NCBI GenBank assembly: GCA_947175465.1
Contig: CAMWMY010000070.1
Coordinates: 1 to 6,443 of the forward strand
Origin: an uncultured Erysipelotrichaceae bacterium
Lineage (GTDB): Bacteria; Bacillota_I; Bacilli_A; Erysipelotrichales; Erysipelotrichaceae
DNA length: 6,443 nucleotides
Reading direction: 5' to 3'
Part shown: positions 1 through 6,443 of the stretch, piece after piece
How positions within the stretch are numbered: position 1 is the first letter of the stretch
How the letters are laid out: the number at the start of each line of letters is the position of its first letter
Translations under genes and position numbers: made by a program
The notes under the pieces: generated by a model
What the model was told of the DNA's origin: nothing
The model's database searches: none
Seen by the model: the letters and a program-made list of their open reading frames with translations, nothing else

Positions 1-1
1 T

Positions 2-2437
2 TCTTATATTGAAAAAGAGATGCTAGAAAAAGTTGTTTTAGAAATTGAAAAACAAATCATGGATTTATATGAAAAAGATAATCATGTTGATGTTGAACAA
101 ATTCAAGATCTTGTAGAAAATACATTGATGAAAAATGGCTTTTATAAAGAAGCGAAAAGCTATGTTTTATATAGAGATGAACATAGCCGTCAAAGAGAGG
201 CAAGACATAAAATTGAAGCTTGTTTTCAAAAGATGGAAGTTAAGGCATTATTGAAGCGTATTCAAAAGAAATATAAGCAAAGTGAATACAGCTTTCAGTT
301 TTTACATAAAAAGATGTTTTCTTTCCAAAAAGGGCAGATGACAGATGAAGAACAATTACAAGCATTAGTAAAGGCTGCTGTAGAATTAACAACGCAAGAA
401 GCGCCTAAATGGGAATATATTGCGGCTATGATCCACATGCAAAGATTTTTATGGGACTTGAAAAAGGAAGAAGAAGCAAGAGGGATTCATAGTTTCTATG
501 ATAAGCTGATGTATTTAACACAACAAGGTCTGTACGGTTCTTATATTTTAGAAAGTTATTCAAAACAAGAAGTTATGGAATTTGCAGAGATGATCGATAA
601 TACAAGAAATGATTTATTAACCTATAGTTCTTTAGATTTATTATTGAAGCGTTATGTTATTCATACAGTTGATTTAGTTCCTTTAGAAACACCACAAGAG
701 ATGTTTATGGGGATTGCGATGCATTTAGCAATGAAAGAAAAAGATCGTAAAGAGTGGGTAAAACGTTTTTATGACATGTTAAGTACATGGAAAGTAACAA
801 TGGCAACACCAACGATGTCAAATGCTCGAAAACCTTATCATCAATTATCATCTTGTTTTATTGATACGGTAGCGGATAATTTAGATGGAATTTATCGTAG
901 TATCGATAACTTTGCCAAAGTATCAAAATTTGGTGGAGGTATGGGGCTTTATTTTGGGAAAGTACGTGCCCAAGGATCAACTATTCGTGGCTTTAAAGGA
1001 GCTGCAGGAGGAATTATTCGTTGGATTAAGTTAGTAAATGATACAGCGGTTGCAGTTGATCAATTAGGAGTAAGACAAGGAGCTGTAGCTGTGTATTTAG
1101 ATGCATGGCATAAAGATTTACCTGAGTTTTTACAATTGCGTACAAACAATGGAGATGATCGTATGAAGGCACACGATGTATTTCCAGCAGTTTGTTATCC
1201 AGATTATTTTTGGAAAATGGCCAAAGAAAATATTGATGGCATGTGGTATTTGATGTGTCCACATGAGATTAAAACAATCAAAGGTTATCAATTAGAAGAT
1301 TGTTATGGTGAAGAATGGGAAGAAAAATATCTCGACTGTATTCATGACTACCGTATTAAAAAGCGTGAAATTCCAATGAAAGAATTAATTCGTTTAATTT
1401 TGAAATCGGCAGTAGAGACAGGAACACCATTTACATTCAACCGTGATATTGTGAATCGAATGAACCCAAATGGACATCAAGGGATGATTTACTGTAGTAA
1501 TTTATGTACAGAAATCGCACAAAACATGCGGGAAATTACTCTTGAAAAGCGGGAAATTGTTACAGAAGACCAAGATAGTGTAGTTGTGGAAATTACAAAA
1601 CCTGGAGATTTTGTTGTATGTAACTTAGCTTCTTTAGTATTAGGAAATATTGATGTGAAGCATGAAACGGAATTAAAAGACACAGTTTTCTCAGTTGTAA
1701 GGGCATTGGATAATGTTATTGACTTGAATTTTTATCCATTGGAATATGCTAAAATTACCAATCAAAAATTCCGTCCAATTGGATTAGGGGTGAGTGGTTA
1801 CCACCATTTACTTGTTCAGCATGGAATTGCATGGGAGAGTGAAGATCACATTCGCTTCGCTGATCAAGTGTTTGAAGATATTAATTACTATGCTGTTTCC
1901 GCAAGTTGTGGACTAGCGAAAGAAAGAGGAAGTTACACTCATTTTGCAAATAGTGATTGGGATACAGGAGCTTATTTTACGAAAAGAGATTATAACAGTG
2001 AGCGTTGGACTACTTTAGCGCAAAAAGTACATACAGATGGAATACGAAATGCGTATTTAATGGCAATTGCCCCTACAAGTTCAACATCAATTTTGGCTGG
2101 AACGACAGCTGGATTAGACCCGATTATGAAACGTTTCTTTTTAGAAGAGAAAAAAGGAAGTATTATGCCAAGGGTAGCACCTGATTTAAGTATGAAAACA
2201 TTCTGGTTATATAAAAATGCTCATATCATTGATCAATCTTGGAGTGTGCGTGCTGCAGGTGCTCGTCAACGTCATATTGACCAAGCACAATCTATGAACC
2301 TTTATATTACAAACGAATTTACGATGCGTCAGGTATTAGAGTTGTTTATTCAAGCTTGGGAATGTGGAGTTAAAACCATTTATTATGTTCGTAGTAAAGC
2401 CTTAGAAGTTGAAGAGTGTGAATCATGTAGTGCATAA
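2..2437 (+). CDS. nrdA: Class I ribonucleotide reductase, large (alpha) subunit, 5'-truncated by window edge
   Basis: This catalytic subunit reduces ribonucleoside diphosphates to deoxyribonucleotides in the cytosol, using a radical delivered by NrdB. The frame is open to the left edge, and the first ~65 codons (about 2-200) match the second half of an ATP-cone, the allosteric domain that senses ATP/dATP, ending in an AKSYVLYRDEHSRQRE stretch. The ATG at 20 is therefore internal and the true start lies upstream. The N-terminal helical domain and the ten-stranded barrel follow. Visible catalytic residues, with E. coli equivalents, are: Cys at 854-856 in SSCFI (C225); Asn, Cys and Glu at 1499, 1505 and 1511 in YCSNLCTEI (N437, C439, E441); Cys at 1619 in VVCNLASL (C462); the Tyr pair at 2381-2386 (Y730/Y731); and a C-terminal Cys-Glu-Ser-Cys at 2417-2428, the thioredoxin-facing redox pair. 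The ATP-cone and length (811 visible residues) favour NrdA over the shorter class Ib NrdE, which usually lacks a full cone. nrdB follows after 30 bp, so an operon is likely. Confidence 0.96.
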   Translation, partial: SYIEKEMLEKVVLEIEKQIMDLYEKDNHVDVEQIQDLVENTLMKNGFYKEAKSYVLYRDEHSRQREARHKIEACFQKMEVKALLKRIQKKYKQSEYSFQFLHKKMFSFQKGQMTDEEQLQALVKAAVELTTQEAPKWEYIAAMIHMQRFLWDLKKEEEARGIHSFYDKLMYLTQQGLYGSYILESYSKQEVMEFAEMIDNTRNDLLTYSSLDLLLKRYVIHTVDLVPLETPQEMFMGIAMHLAMKEKDRKEWVKRFYDMLSTWKVTMATPTMSNARKPYHQLSSCFIDTVADNLDGIYRSIDNFAKVSKFGGGMGLYFGKVRAQGSTIRGFKGAAGGIIRWIKLVNDTAVAVDQLGVRQGAVAVYLDAWHKDLPEFLQLRTNNGDDRMKAHDVFPAVCYPDYFWKMAKENIDGMWYLMCPHEIKTIKGYQLEDCYGEEWEEKYLDCIHDYRIKKREIPMKELIRLILKSAVETGTPFTFNRDIVNRMNPNGHQGMIYCSNLCTEIAQNMREITLEKREIVTEDQDSVVVEITKPGDFVVCNLASLVLGNIDVKHETELKDTVFSVVRALDNVIDLNFYPLEYAKITNQKFRPIGLGVSGYHHLLVQHGIAWESEDHIRFADQVFEDINYYAVSASCGLAKERGSYTHFANSDWDTGAYFTKRDYNSERWTTLAQKVHTDGIRNAYLMAIAPTSSTSILAGTTAGLDPIMKRFFLEEKKGSIMPRVAPDLSMKTFWLYKNAHIIDQSWSVRAAGARQRHIDQAQSMNLYITNEFTMRQVLELFIQAWECGVKTIYYVRSKALEVEECESCSA

Positions 2438-2453
2438 GAATGCATAAAAGGAA

Positions 2454-2460
2454 AAGGAGA
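2454..2460 (+). promoter_or_regulatory. Ribosome binding site of nrdB
   Basis: AAGGAGA lies 7 nt before the ATG at 2468. It is a strong Shine-Dalgarno match inside the 30-bp nrdA-nrdB gap and supports this start. There is no room for a terminator between the two genes. Confidence 0.85.
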
Positions 2461-2467
2461 AATAAAG

Positions 2468-3511
2468 ATGACAGAGTTAGCAAAGAAACCATTATTTAAT
2501 GAATTGGGAGATATTGATGTATTGAAAAGACGTATGATTGGTGGAAATACAACCAATCTAAATGATTTTAATAATATGAAATATACATGGGTGAGCCAAT
2601 GGTATCGTCAAGCGATGAATAATTTCTGGATTCCTGAAGAAATTAATATGAATGCAGATATTTCAGATTACCGTAAATTAGATCCAGCAGAGCGTAAAGC
2701 TTATGATAAAATTTTGTCTTTTCTTATCTTTTTGGATAGTATCCAAACAGCTAATTTGCCTTGTTTAAGCGAATATGTGACAGCTAATGAAATTAACCTT
2801 TGTTTATCGATTCAAACTTTTCAAGAAGCTGTGCATTCACAAAGTTATAGCTATATGCTTGATACGATTTGTTCGCCAGAAGAGCGTATGAACATTTTGT
2901 ATCAATGGAGAGATGATGAGCATTTATTAGCACGTAATAAATTTATTGGAGATTTATATAATGAATTCCAAGAAAAGAAAGATCCATTTACAATGGTAAA
3001 AACGATGGTAGCGAATTATATATTAGAAGGTGTTTATTTTTATAGTGGTTTCATGTTCTTCTATAATTTAGGAAGAAATGGAAAAATGCCTGGAAGTGTG
3101 CAAGAAATCCGTTATATTAATCGTGATGAGAATACGCATCTTTGGTTATTTAAAAATATATTGTTAGAAATGAAAAAAGAAGAGCCTGAGTTGTTTACAC
3201 CAGAAAAAGTAGAAGTTTATCGTGAAATGATACGTCAAGGTGCAGAATATGAAATTGCATGGGGACATTATGTTATTGGAGATGAAATTGCAGGTTTAAC
3301 AAAAGAAATGATTCGTGATTATATCCAATACTTAGCGAACTTACGTTGTACATCTTTAGGCTTTCCAAAACTTTATGAAGGACATGATGAAGAGCCTGAA
3401 AGTATGCAATGGGTTTCTCAATACAGTAATGCAAACCTTATTAAAACCGACTTTTTTGAGGCTAAGTCAACAGCTTATGCGAAATCAACTGCACTTACAG
3501 ATGATCTATAA
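2468..3511 (+). CDS. nrdB: Class I ribonucleotide reductase, small (beta) subunit, radical-bearing
   Basis: This ferritin-like helical protein of 347 aa (E. coli NrdB has 376) holds the dimetal centre and tyrosyl radical that start catalysis in NrdA. All six expected metal ligands are present: Asp90 (FLDSIQ), Glu120 and His123 (QEAVHSQSY), Glu187 (ILEGVYFY), and Glu221 and His224 (NRDENTH). The radical residue is Tyr127, four residues after His123, as Tyr122 is in E. coli. This argues against class Ic, which has Phe there, and against the ligand-substituted class Ie type. Radical-transfer candidates are Trp54 (NFWIPEE), Asp220 and Tyr337. The C-terminus, with FFE at 329-331 and LTDDL at the end, resembles the tail that docks into the alpha subunit. 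Whether the metal is iron or manganese cannot be read from sequence; no nrdI flavodoxin gene is visible, which mildly favours di-iron class Ia. The gene sits 30 bp after nrdA and 62 bp before mnmG. Confidence 0.97.
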   Translation: MTELAKKPLFNELGDIDVLKRRMIGGNTTNLNDFNNMKYTWVSQWYRQAMNNFWIPEEINMNADISDYRKLDPAERKAYDKILSFLIFLDSIQTANLPCLSEYVTANEINLCLSIQTFQEAVHSQSYSYMLDTICSPEERMNILYQWRDDEHLLARNKFIGDLYNEFQEKKDPFTMVKTMVANYILEGVYFYSGFMFFYNLGRNGKMPGSVQEIRYINRDENTHLWLFKNILLEMKKEEPELFTPEKVEVYREMIRQGAEYEIAWGHYVIGDEIAGLTKEMIRDYIQYLANLRCTSLGFPKLYEGHDEEPESMQWVSQYSNANLIKTDFFEAKSTAYAKSTALTDDL

Positions 3512-3562
3512 ACATTAGTTAGATAATAAATAAGAGGATAGAAAAGAAATTAAAAAGGAAAC

Positions 3563-3570
3563 AAGGTGAT
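3563..3570 (+). promoter_or_regulatory. Extended ribosome binding site of mnmG
   Basis: AAGGTGAT matches the anti-Shine-Dalgarno end of Bacillota 16S rRNA over eight bases and ends 3 nt before the ATG at 3574. It fixes the mnmG start. The 62-bp nrdB-mnmG gap is purine-rich, with no hairpin plus T-run and no convincing promoter, so read-through from nrdAB is plausible. Confidence 0.82.
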
Positions 3571-3573
3571 AGA

Positions 3574-5430
3574 ATGAAAGATATCATTATTATTGGAGGA
3601 GGACATGCAGGTGTAGAAGCGGCACTTGCTTGTGCTCGCTTACAAAAGCAAACAATTTTATATACTTTACATACGCATATGATTGCGTCTATGCCTTGTA
3701 ATCCAAGCGTTGGAGGTCCTGCCAAAGGAATCGTTGTACGTGAAATTGATGCCTTAGGTGGTGAAATGGGAAAGTGTGCCGATGCAACAGCTTTACAATT
3801 TAAAATGTTGAATACAACCAAAGGACCTGGTGTACATAGTTTACGTGTGCAATCGGATAAAATAGCATATAAAGAATATATGCAAGAAGTATTACAAAAA
3901 CAAGAAAGCTTAGAAATTCGTGAAATGATGATTGAAAAAATCATTGTGGAAAATGGACAAGTTACAGGTGTTTTACAAGCAGATGGCTATATAGAACAAT
4001 GTAAAGCCCTTATTATGACAACAGGGACATTTATGAGTTCGCTTGTTATGGTAGGACATGAAGCAATCTCTAGTGGGCCTGAAGAAGAAGCGACAACGAA
4101 TGCATTATCCCAAAGCTTGCGTGATGTTGGGATACGTACATTTCGTTTAAAAACAGGAACACCAGCACGTATTAAAGCAGATTCCATCGATTTTAGTAAG
4201 ACGGAAGTACAACCAGGAAGTGATGAGTTTGTATCTTTTTCTTATGAGACAAAACAAATACGTCCTTTTCATCAACAAAAAGTATGTTATTTAACGTATA
4301 CGAATGCACAAACGCATAAAATTATACGTGATAACTTAGATAAAAGTGCAATGTATTCTGGATTAGTGCAAGGAGTTGGACCACGTTATTGCCCAAGTAT
4401 TGAAGATAAACTTGTACGCTTTTCTGACAAAGAACGCCACCAAATCTTTTTAGAACCTGAAAGTGAGCGTTTAGATACGATTTATGTGCAAGGTTTTTCC
4501 ACTTCTATGCCTTATGATGTGCAAGAAGCGATGTTAAAGTCACTACCAGGATTGGAAAATTGTGTTATTGATAAATATGCCTATGCGATTGAATATGATG
4601 CGATTGATCCTTTGCAATGCAAACCTACTTTGGAAAATAAACATGTGGAATATTTATATACAGCAGGACAAATTAATGGTACAAGTGGATATGAAGAAGC
4701 TGCAGCACAAGGGCTTATGGCTGCCATTAATGCAGTTCGTAAGTTAGATTATAAAGAACCTTTTATCTTAGGAAGAGATGAAGCATACATTGGTGTGATG
4801 ATTGATGATTTAGTGACCAAAGGAACACAAGAGCCTTATCGCTTGCTTACTTCTCGTGCAGAATATCGTTTATTATTACGTCATGATAATGCCGATATAC
4901 GTCTTAGCGATTATGGTTATGAAATTGGCTTATTAAGCAAGGAGCGTCATGCACAATTTAAAGAGAAAGTAGCATCTATTCAAGCATTACAAACAACTTT
5001 AAAAGATATACGCTTCACACCGAAGTCAGATATTAATAATTACTTAGTACAAGAAGGTATTGAACCTCTTCATGATGGAATATCAGCTTTTGATTTACTG
5101 AAAAGACCAGGCGTTACTTTAAAAGGAATGGAGCCTTATTTAGAAATATCAATCGCAGATGAAATAAGAAAACAAGTAGAAATTGAAATTAAATATGAAG
5201 GATATATTCAAAAAGCGAAGCGTGATGTAAAAGCACTAAAACAAATGGAAGCAGTGAAATTACCAATGGATATCAATTATGAGGAGTTGGAACATTTATC
5301 TTTAGAAGCTCGACAAAAGCTTAAAGAAGTTATGCCGATGACAATGGGGCAAGCTTCTCGTATTTCAGGAATTACACCTGCTGATCTTAGTATACTTGCC
5401 GTATATCTTGAACAAAAAAAGCGATCCTAA
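3574..5430 (+). CDS. mnmG: tRNA uridine-34 5-carboxymethylaminomethyl modification enzyme MnmG (GidA)
   Basis: MnmG works with the GTPase MnmE to install carboxymethylaminomethyl (or aminomethyl) groups on wobble U34 of certain tRNAs, using FAD, NADH, methylene-tetrahydrofolate and glycine or ammonium. The 618-aa product is near full family length (E. coli 629). Residues 8-13 (GGGHAG) are the FAD dinucleotide-binding loop. Residues 41-51 ([11 protein letters not shown]) are the first GidA signature and carry Cys42, equivalent to E. coli Cys47. RYCPSIEDK carries Cys273, equivalent to Cys277. [16 protein letters not shown] at 365-380 is the second conserved block. The C-terminal tRNA/MnmE-interaction domain has KYEGY at 540-544 and [13 protein letters not shown] from 592. 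No key residue is missing and I see no frameshift. Placement is unusual for Bacillota, where mnmG normally lies between mnmE and rsmG near the origin; here it follows nrdAB and no partner is visible. Confidence 0.97.
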   Translation: MKDIIIIGGGHAGVEAALACARLQKQTILYTLHTHMIASMPCNPSVGGPAKGIVVREIDALGGEMGKCADATALQFKMLNTTKGPGVHSLRVQSDKIAYKEYMQEVLQKQESLEIREMMIEKIIVENGQVTGVLQADGYIEQCKALIMTTGTFMSSLVMVGHEAISSGPEEEATTNALSQSLRDVGIRTFRLKTGTPARIKADSIDFSKTEVQPGSDEFVSFSYETKQIRPFHQQKVCYLTYTNAQTHKIIRDNLDKSAMYSGLVQGVGPRYCPSIEDKLVRFSDKERHQIFLEPESERLDTIYVQGFSTSMPYDVQEAMLKSLPGLENCVIDKYAYAIEYDAIDPLQCKPTLENKHVEYLYTAGQINGTSGYEEAAAQGLMAAINAVRKLDYKEPFILGRDEAYIGVMIDDLVTKGTQEPYRLLTSRAEYRLLLRHDNADIRLSDYGYEIGLLSKERHAQFKEKVASIQALQTTLKDIRFTPKSDINNYLVQEGIEPLHDGISAFDLLKRPGVTLKGMEPYLEISIADEIRKQVEIEIKYEGYIQKAKRDVKALKQMEAVKLPMDINYEELEHLSLEARQKLKEVMPMTMGQASRISGITPADLSILAVYLEQKKRS

Positions 5431-5502
5431 AAAGATGAAGTGTTGTTGGGAATATTTTTCACAACAAAAGGAAAATAATTCTTAAAAAAGATTGTAATTT
5501 TA

Positions 5503-5508
5503 TATAAT
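5503..5508 (+). promoter_or_regulatory. Possible -10 element upstream of the unrecognised gene
   Basis: A perfect TATAAT lies in the 166-bp gap after mnmG, with a predicted start near 5515 and a leader of about 80 nt. The hexamer 17 bp upstream (TCTTAA, 5480-5485) is a poor -35 and there is no TG extension. In such AT-rich DNA a TATAAT can arise by chance, so this is tentative. A promoter here would still make sense, because the gap is much longer than the others in the window. Confidence 0.35.
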
Positions 5509-5549
5509 AACTGTTACTTTTATATAGAAGACAAAGGGGAAGAAAAAGC

Positions 5550-5578
5550 TAGAAAACATAGAGGATCAGTGTTTTCTA
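5550..5578 (+). repeat. Perfect 9-bp inverted repeat in the leader of the unrecognised gene
   Basis: TAGAAAACA (5550-5558) and TGTTTTCTA (5570-5578) are exact reverse complements separated by 11 bp; one further G-T pair (5559/5569) could extend an RNA stem. It ends 5 nt before the GGAGG ribosome binding site. It is not a terminator, since no T-run follows. It could be a protein-binding operator or an mRNA hairpin that influences translation or stability of the downstream gene. The repeat is directly visible; its role is inference. Confidence 0.6.
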
Positions 5579-5583
5579 AAAAT

Positions 5584-5588
5584 GGAGG
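5584..5588 (+). promoter_or_regulatory. Ribosome binding site that decides the start of the unrecognised gene
   Basis: GGAGG sits 8 nt before the ATG at 5597. An in-frame ATG at 5582 overlaps this motif and lacks its own site at a proper distance: the nearest GAGG (5561-5564) is 17 nt upstream, inside the inverted-repeat loop. The 5597 start is therefore preferred. Confidence 0.75.
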
Positions 5589-5596
5589 GAGAACAA

Positions 5597-6250
5597 ATGG
5601 AATTAAAAAGATTTACAGAAGAAGAAATCATAGAAGAAATGGTAAGTTTTACGGAAAAGAAGTATGGCCGTATGTTTGTAAATGTAGATATATCTTATCC
5701 TGACAGTACCTGGGATCGTCCTGTATTATATATGTATCCTAAAGATGGGCATGCGCAAGAAGATGTATTTGCGGTACAGCGTTTATTAAGAAAAGGTGAG
5801 TTTTTTCTTCAAGATACGTATCATGGGATCTATTATAAGAATGTTATTTTGCAAGATGCAAAAGAAGAGATTCATAAATATATAAAAGATTGTGTTGTAT
5901 GTACGCATACAAACTGTGAGTTTAAAGATGATATTGATTATACGCAAGATGTTTTTACTATCGCCTCCAAAGGAGCTCTTATCCCGGATATACGTATTTA
6001 TGTCAAACAAGGTCTTTATGATGGCCAATCGATAAAAAAGATTGCAGATCAACTTGTGCAAGTATTTAGTGATAAATATTATGGAGGAATCTTAAGTATT
6101 TATACACTATCCGATGTTTTGTGGGATAAAATAAGTGATTTTCAGTTTGAAGAACGTCTACCAAGTTACTATAATAAAGAATATAAAGAAAGAGCAGATG
6201 TATCCATTTCTAAAATGTGGATGAATAAAGAGATATTGATCGAAGAATAA
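5597..6250 (+). CDS. Unrecognised soluble protein, 217 aa
   Basis: I do not recognise this family. Codon use and composition match the neighbours, the ribosome binding site is good and a terminator follows, so it is very likely a real gene. The product is charged, has no signal peptide and no membrane segment, and should be cytosolic. It opens with an acidic helix-like stretch (residues 2-22, RFTEEEIIEEM). Residues 23-80 alternate hydrophobic and polar residues, are rich in Tyr, Phe and Asp, and look like mixed alpha/beta. The only cysteines are Cys99, Cys102 and Cys107 (CVVCTHTNC), with His104 between them: a compact cluster that could bind metal or be redox-active. Residues 140-180 (KKIADQLVQVF, then SIYTLSDVLWDKIS) look helical. 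The gene is separated from mnmG by 166 bp and probably forms its own transcription unit, so the neighbours do not indicate its job. Starting at 5582 instead would add five residues. Confidence 0.82.
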   Translation: MELKRFTEEEIIEEMVSFTEKKYGRMFVNVDISYPDSTWDRPVLYMYPKDGHAQEDVFAVQRLLRKGEFFLQDTYHGIYYKNVILQDAKEEIHKYIKDCVVCTHTNCEFKDDIDYTQDVFTIASKGALIPDIRIYVKQGLYDGQSIKKIADQLVQVFSDKYYGGILSIYTLSDVLWDKISDFQFEERLPSYYNKEYKERADVSISKMWMNKEILIEE

Positions 6251-6266
6251 ACAGCCTTTTATACAT

Positions 6267-6306
6267 AAGAGTAATCAACAACATGGAGTAGAAGATTACT
6301 TTTTTT
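6267..6306 (+). terminator. Intrinsic terminator after the unrecognised gene
   Basis: AGTAATC (6270-6276) pairs perfectly with GATTACT (6294-6300). The stem can extend by one G-T and two A-T pairs at its base (6267-6269 with 6301-6303). The loop is a rather large 17 nt, and a T-run follows from 6300 through 6306. It begins 17 bp after the TAA and closes the rightward transcription unit. Confidence 0.8.
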
Positions 6307-6316
6307 ATTTATTTCT

Positions 6317-6349
6317 GTAACATATGTCTTGACAGTTAAGAAATGTTAC
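6317..6349 (+). repeat. 7-bp inverted repeat bracketing a -35 element
   Basis: GTAACAT (6317-6323) and ATGTTAC (6343-6349) are exact reverse complements with 19 bp between them. One arm lies just upstream of the TTGACA at 6329 and the other in the -35/-10 spacer. This geometry would suit a repressor or activator operator. ACATATGT (6320-6327) is itself palindromic. Short inverted repeats are common in AT-rich DNA, so this is suggestive only. Confidence 0.45.
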
Positions 6350-6357
6350 CTTATAAA
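6329..6357 (+). promoter_or_regulatory. Sigma-A-type promoter for a gene beyond the right edge
   Basis: TTGACA (6329-6334) is a consensus -35. It is followed after exactly 17 bp by TATAAA (6352-6357), one base from the -10 consensus. Transcription would start near 6364 and leave at least 80 nt of leader before the window ends. No supported start codon is visible in 6364-6443: the ATG at 6403 stops after four codons, and the one at 6434 has no ribosome binding site. The remaining bases to 6443 show nothing else I can name. Confidence 0.75.
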
Positions 6358-6443
6358 GAAGGGTATATGTGTTGCAAAAAATAGAATTGATGTTCCTATA
6401 GATGAAAGATAATTAGTTATTCAATTTTTATAGATGTATATAG

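Noticed and set aside
1026..1683. Minus-strand open frames inside nrdA (1026-1262 and 1489-1683)
   Set aside because: Both lie opposite conserved reductase codons, including the active-site loop, and have no protein-like features of their own.
3519..3944. 141-codon open frame on the minus strand opposite the start of mnmG
   Set aside because: It lies almost wholly antisense to conserved mnmG codons, has a low-complexity Ile/Cys/Ser composition typical of a shadow frame, and shows no ribosome binding site or recognisable domain.
4562..4747. 61-codon plus-strand frame inside mnmG
   Set aside because: It is an out-of-frame shadow over the conserved [16 protein letters not shown] block, with Met/Leu-rich noise composition.
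5582..5596. Alternative upstream start for the unrecognised protein
   Set aside because: The ATG at 5582 has no well-placed ribosome binding site and overlaps the GGAGG that serves the ATG at 5597.
5786..6061. 91-codon open frame on the minus strand inside the unrecognised gene
   Set aside because: It is Ile/Phe/Leu-rich, as expected from the reverse complement of AT-rich coding DNA. The plus-strand frame has the better ribosome binding site and a terminator, so this is taken as a shadow.
6320..6375. NrdR-box-like AT palindromes (ACATATGT and TATATGTGT)
   Set aside because: The match to the NrdR consensus is partial, the spacing is not that of a paired NrdR site, and the promoter there does not serve the nrd genes.

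Overview
The window is AT-rich DNA from a low-GC Bacillota-type genome. All four genes read rightward, all end in TAA, AT-rich codons dominate, and the ribosome binding sites are purine-rich. Tryptophan is encoded by TGG and no in-frame TGA is needed, so the standard code fits and the Mycoplasma code does not. The protein style suggests a gut Firmicute, perhaps of the Erysipelotrichales type. That placement is an inference from overall feel, not from a marker search.

Left two thirds: positions 1-3511 hold nrdA (cut by the left window edge) and nrdB. They encode the large and small subunits of an aerobic class I ribonucleotide reductase. Every catalytic residue I looked for is present in both subunits, including the radical tyrosine and six metal ligands of NrdB. 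The first visible codons of nrdA are the second half of an ATP-cone, so the gene really starts upstream of the window and the ATG at 20 is internal.

Middle: mnmG (gidA), the FAD-dependent tRNA wobble-uridine modification enzyme, follows nrdB after 62 bp with no visible terminator. It could be co-transcribed with nrdAB. None of its usual partners (mnmE, rsmG, parAB) is in the window.

Right: a 166-bp gap holds a possible promoter and a perfect 9-bp inverted repeat just upstream of a 217-aa soluble protein I do not recognise. That gene ends in a clear intrinsic terminator. After it comes an excellent sigma-A-type promoter (TTGACA, 17 bp, TATAAA) flanked by a dyad, firing rightward into a gene beyond the window.

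Functionally this is mostly housekeeping: dNTP supply and tRNA modification. The only candidate for undescribed biology is the unrecognised protein with its hairpin leader. I found no mobile element, CRISPR array, tRNA or rRNA.
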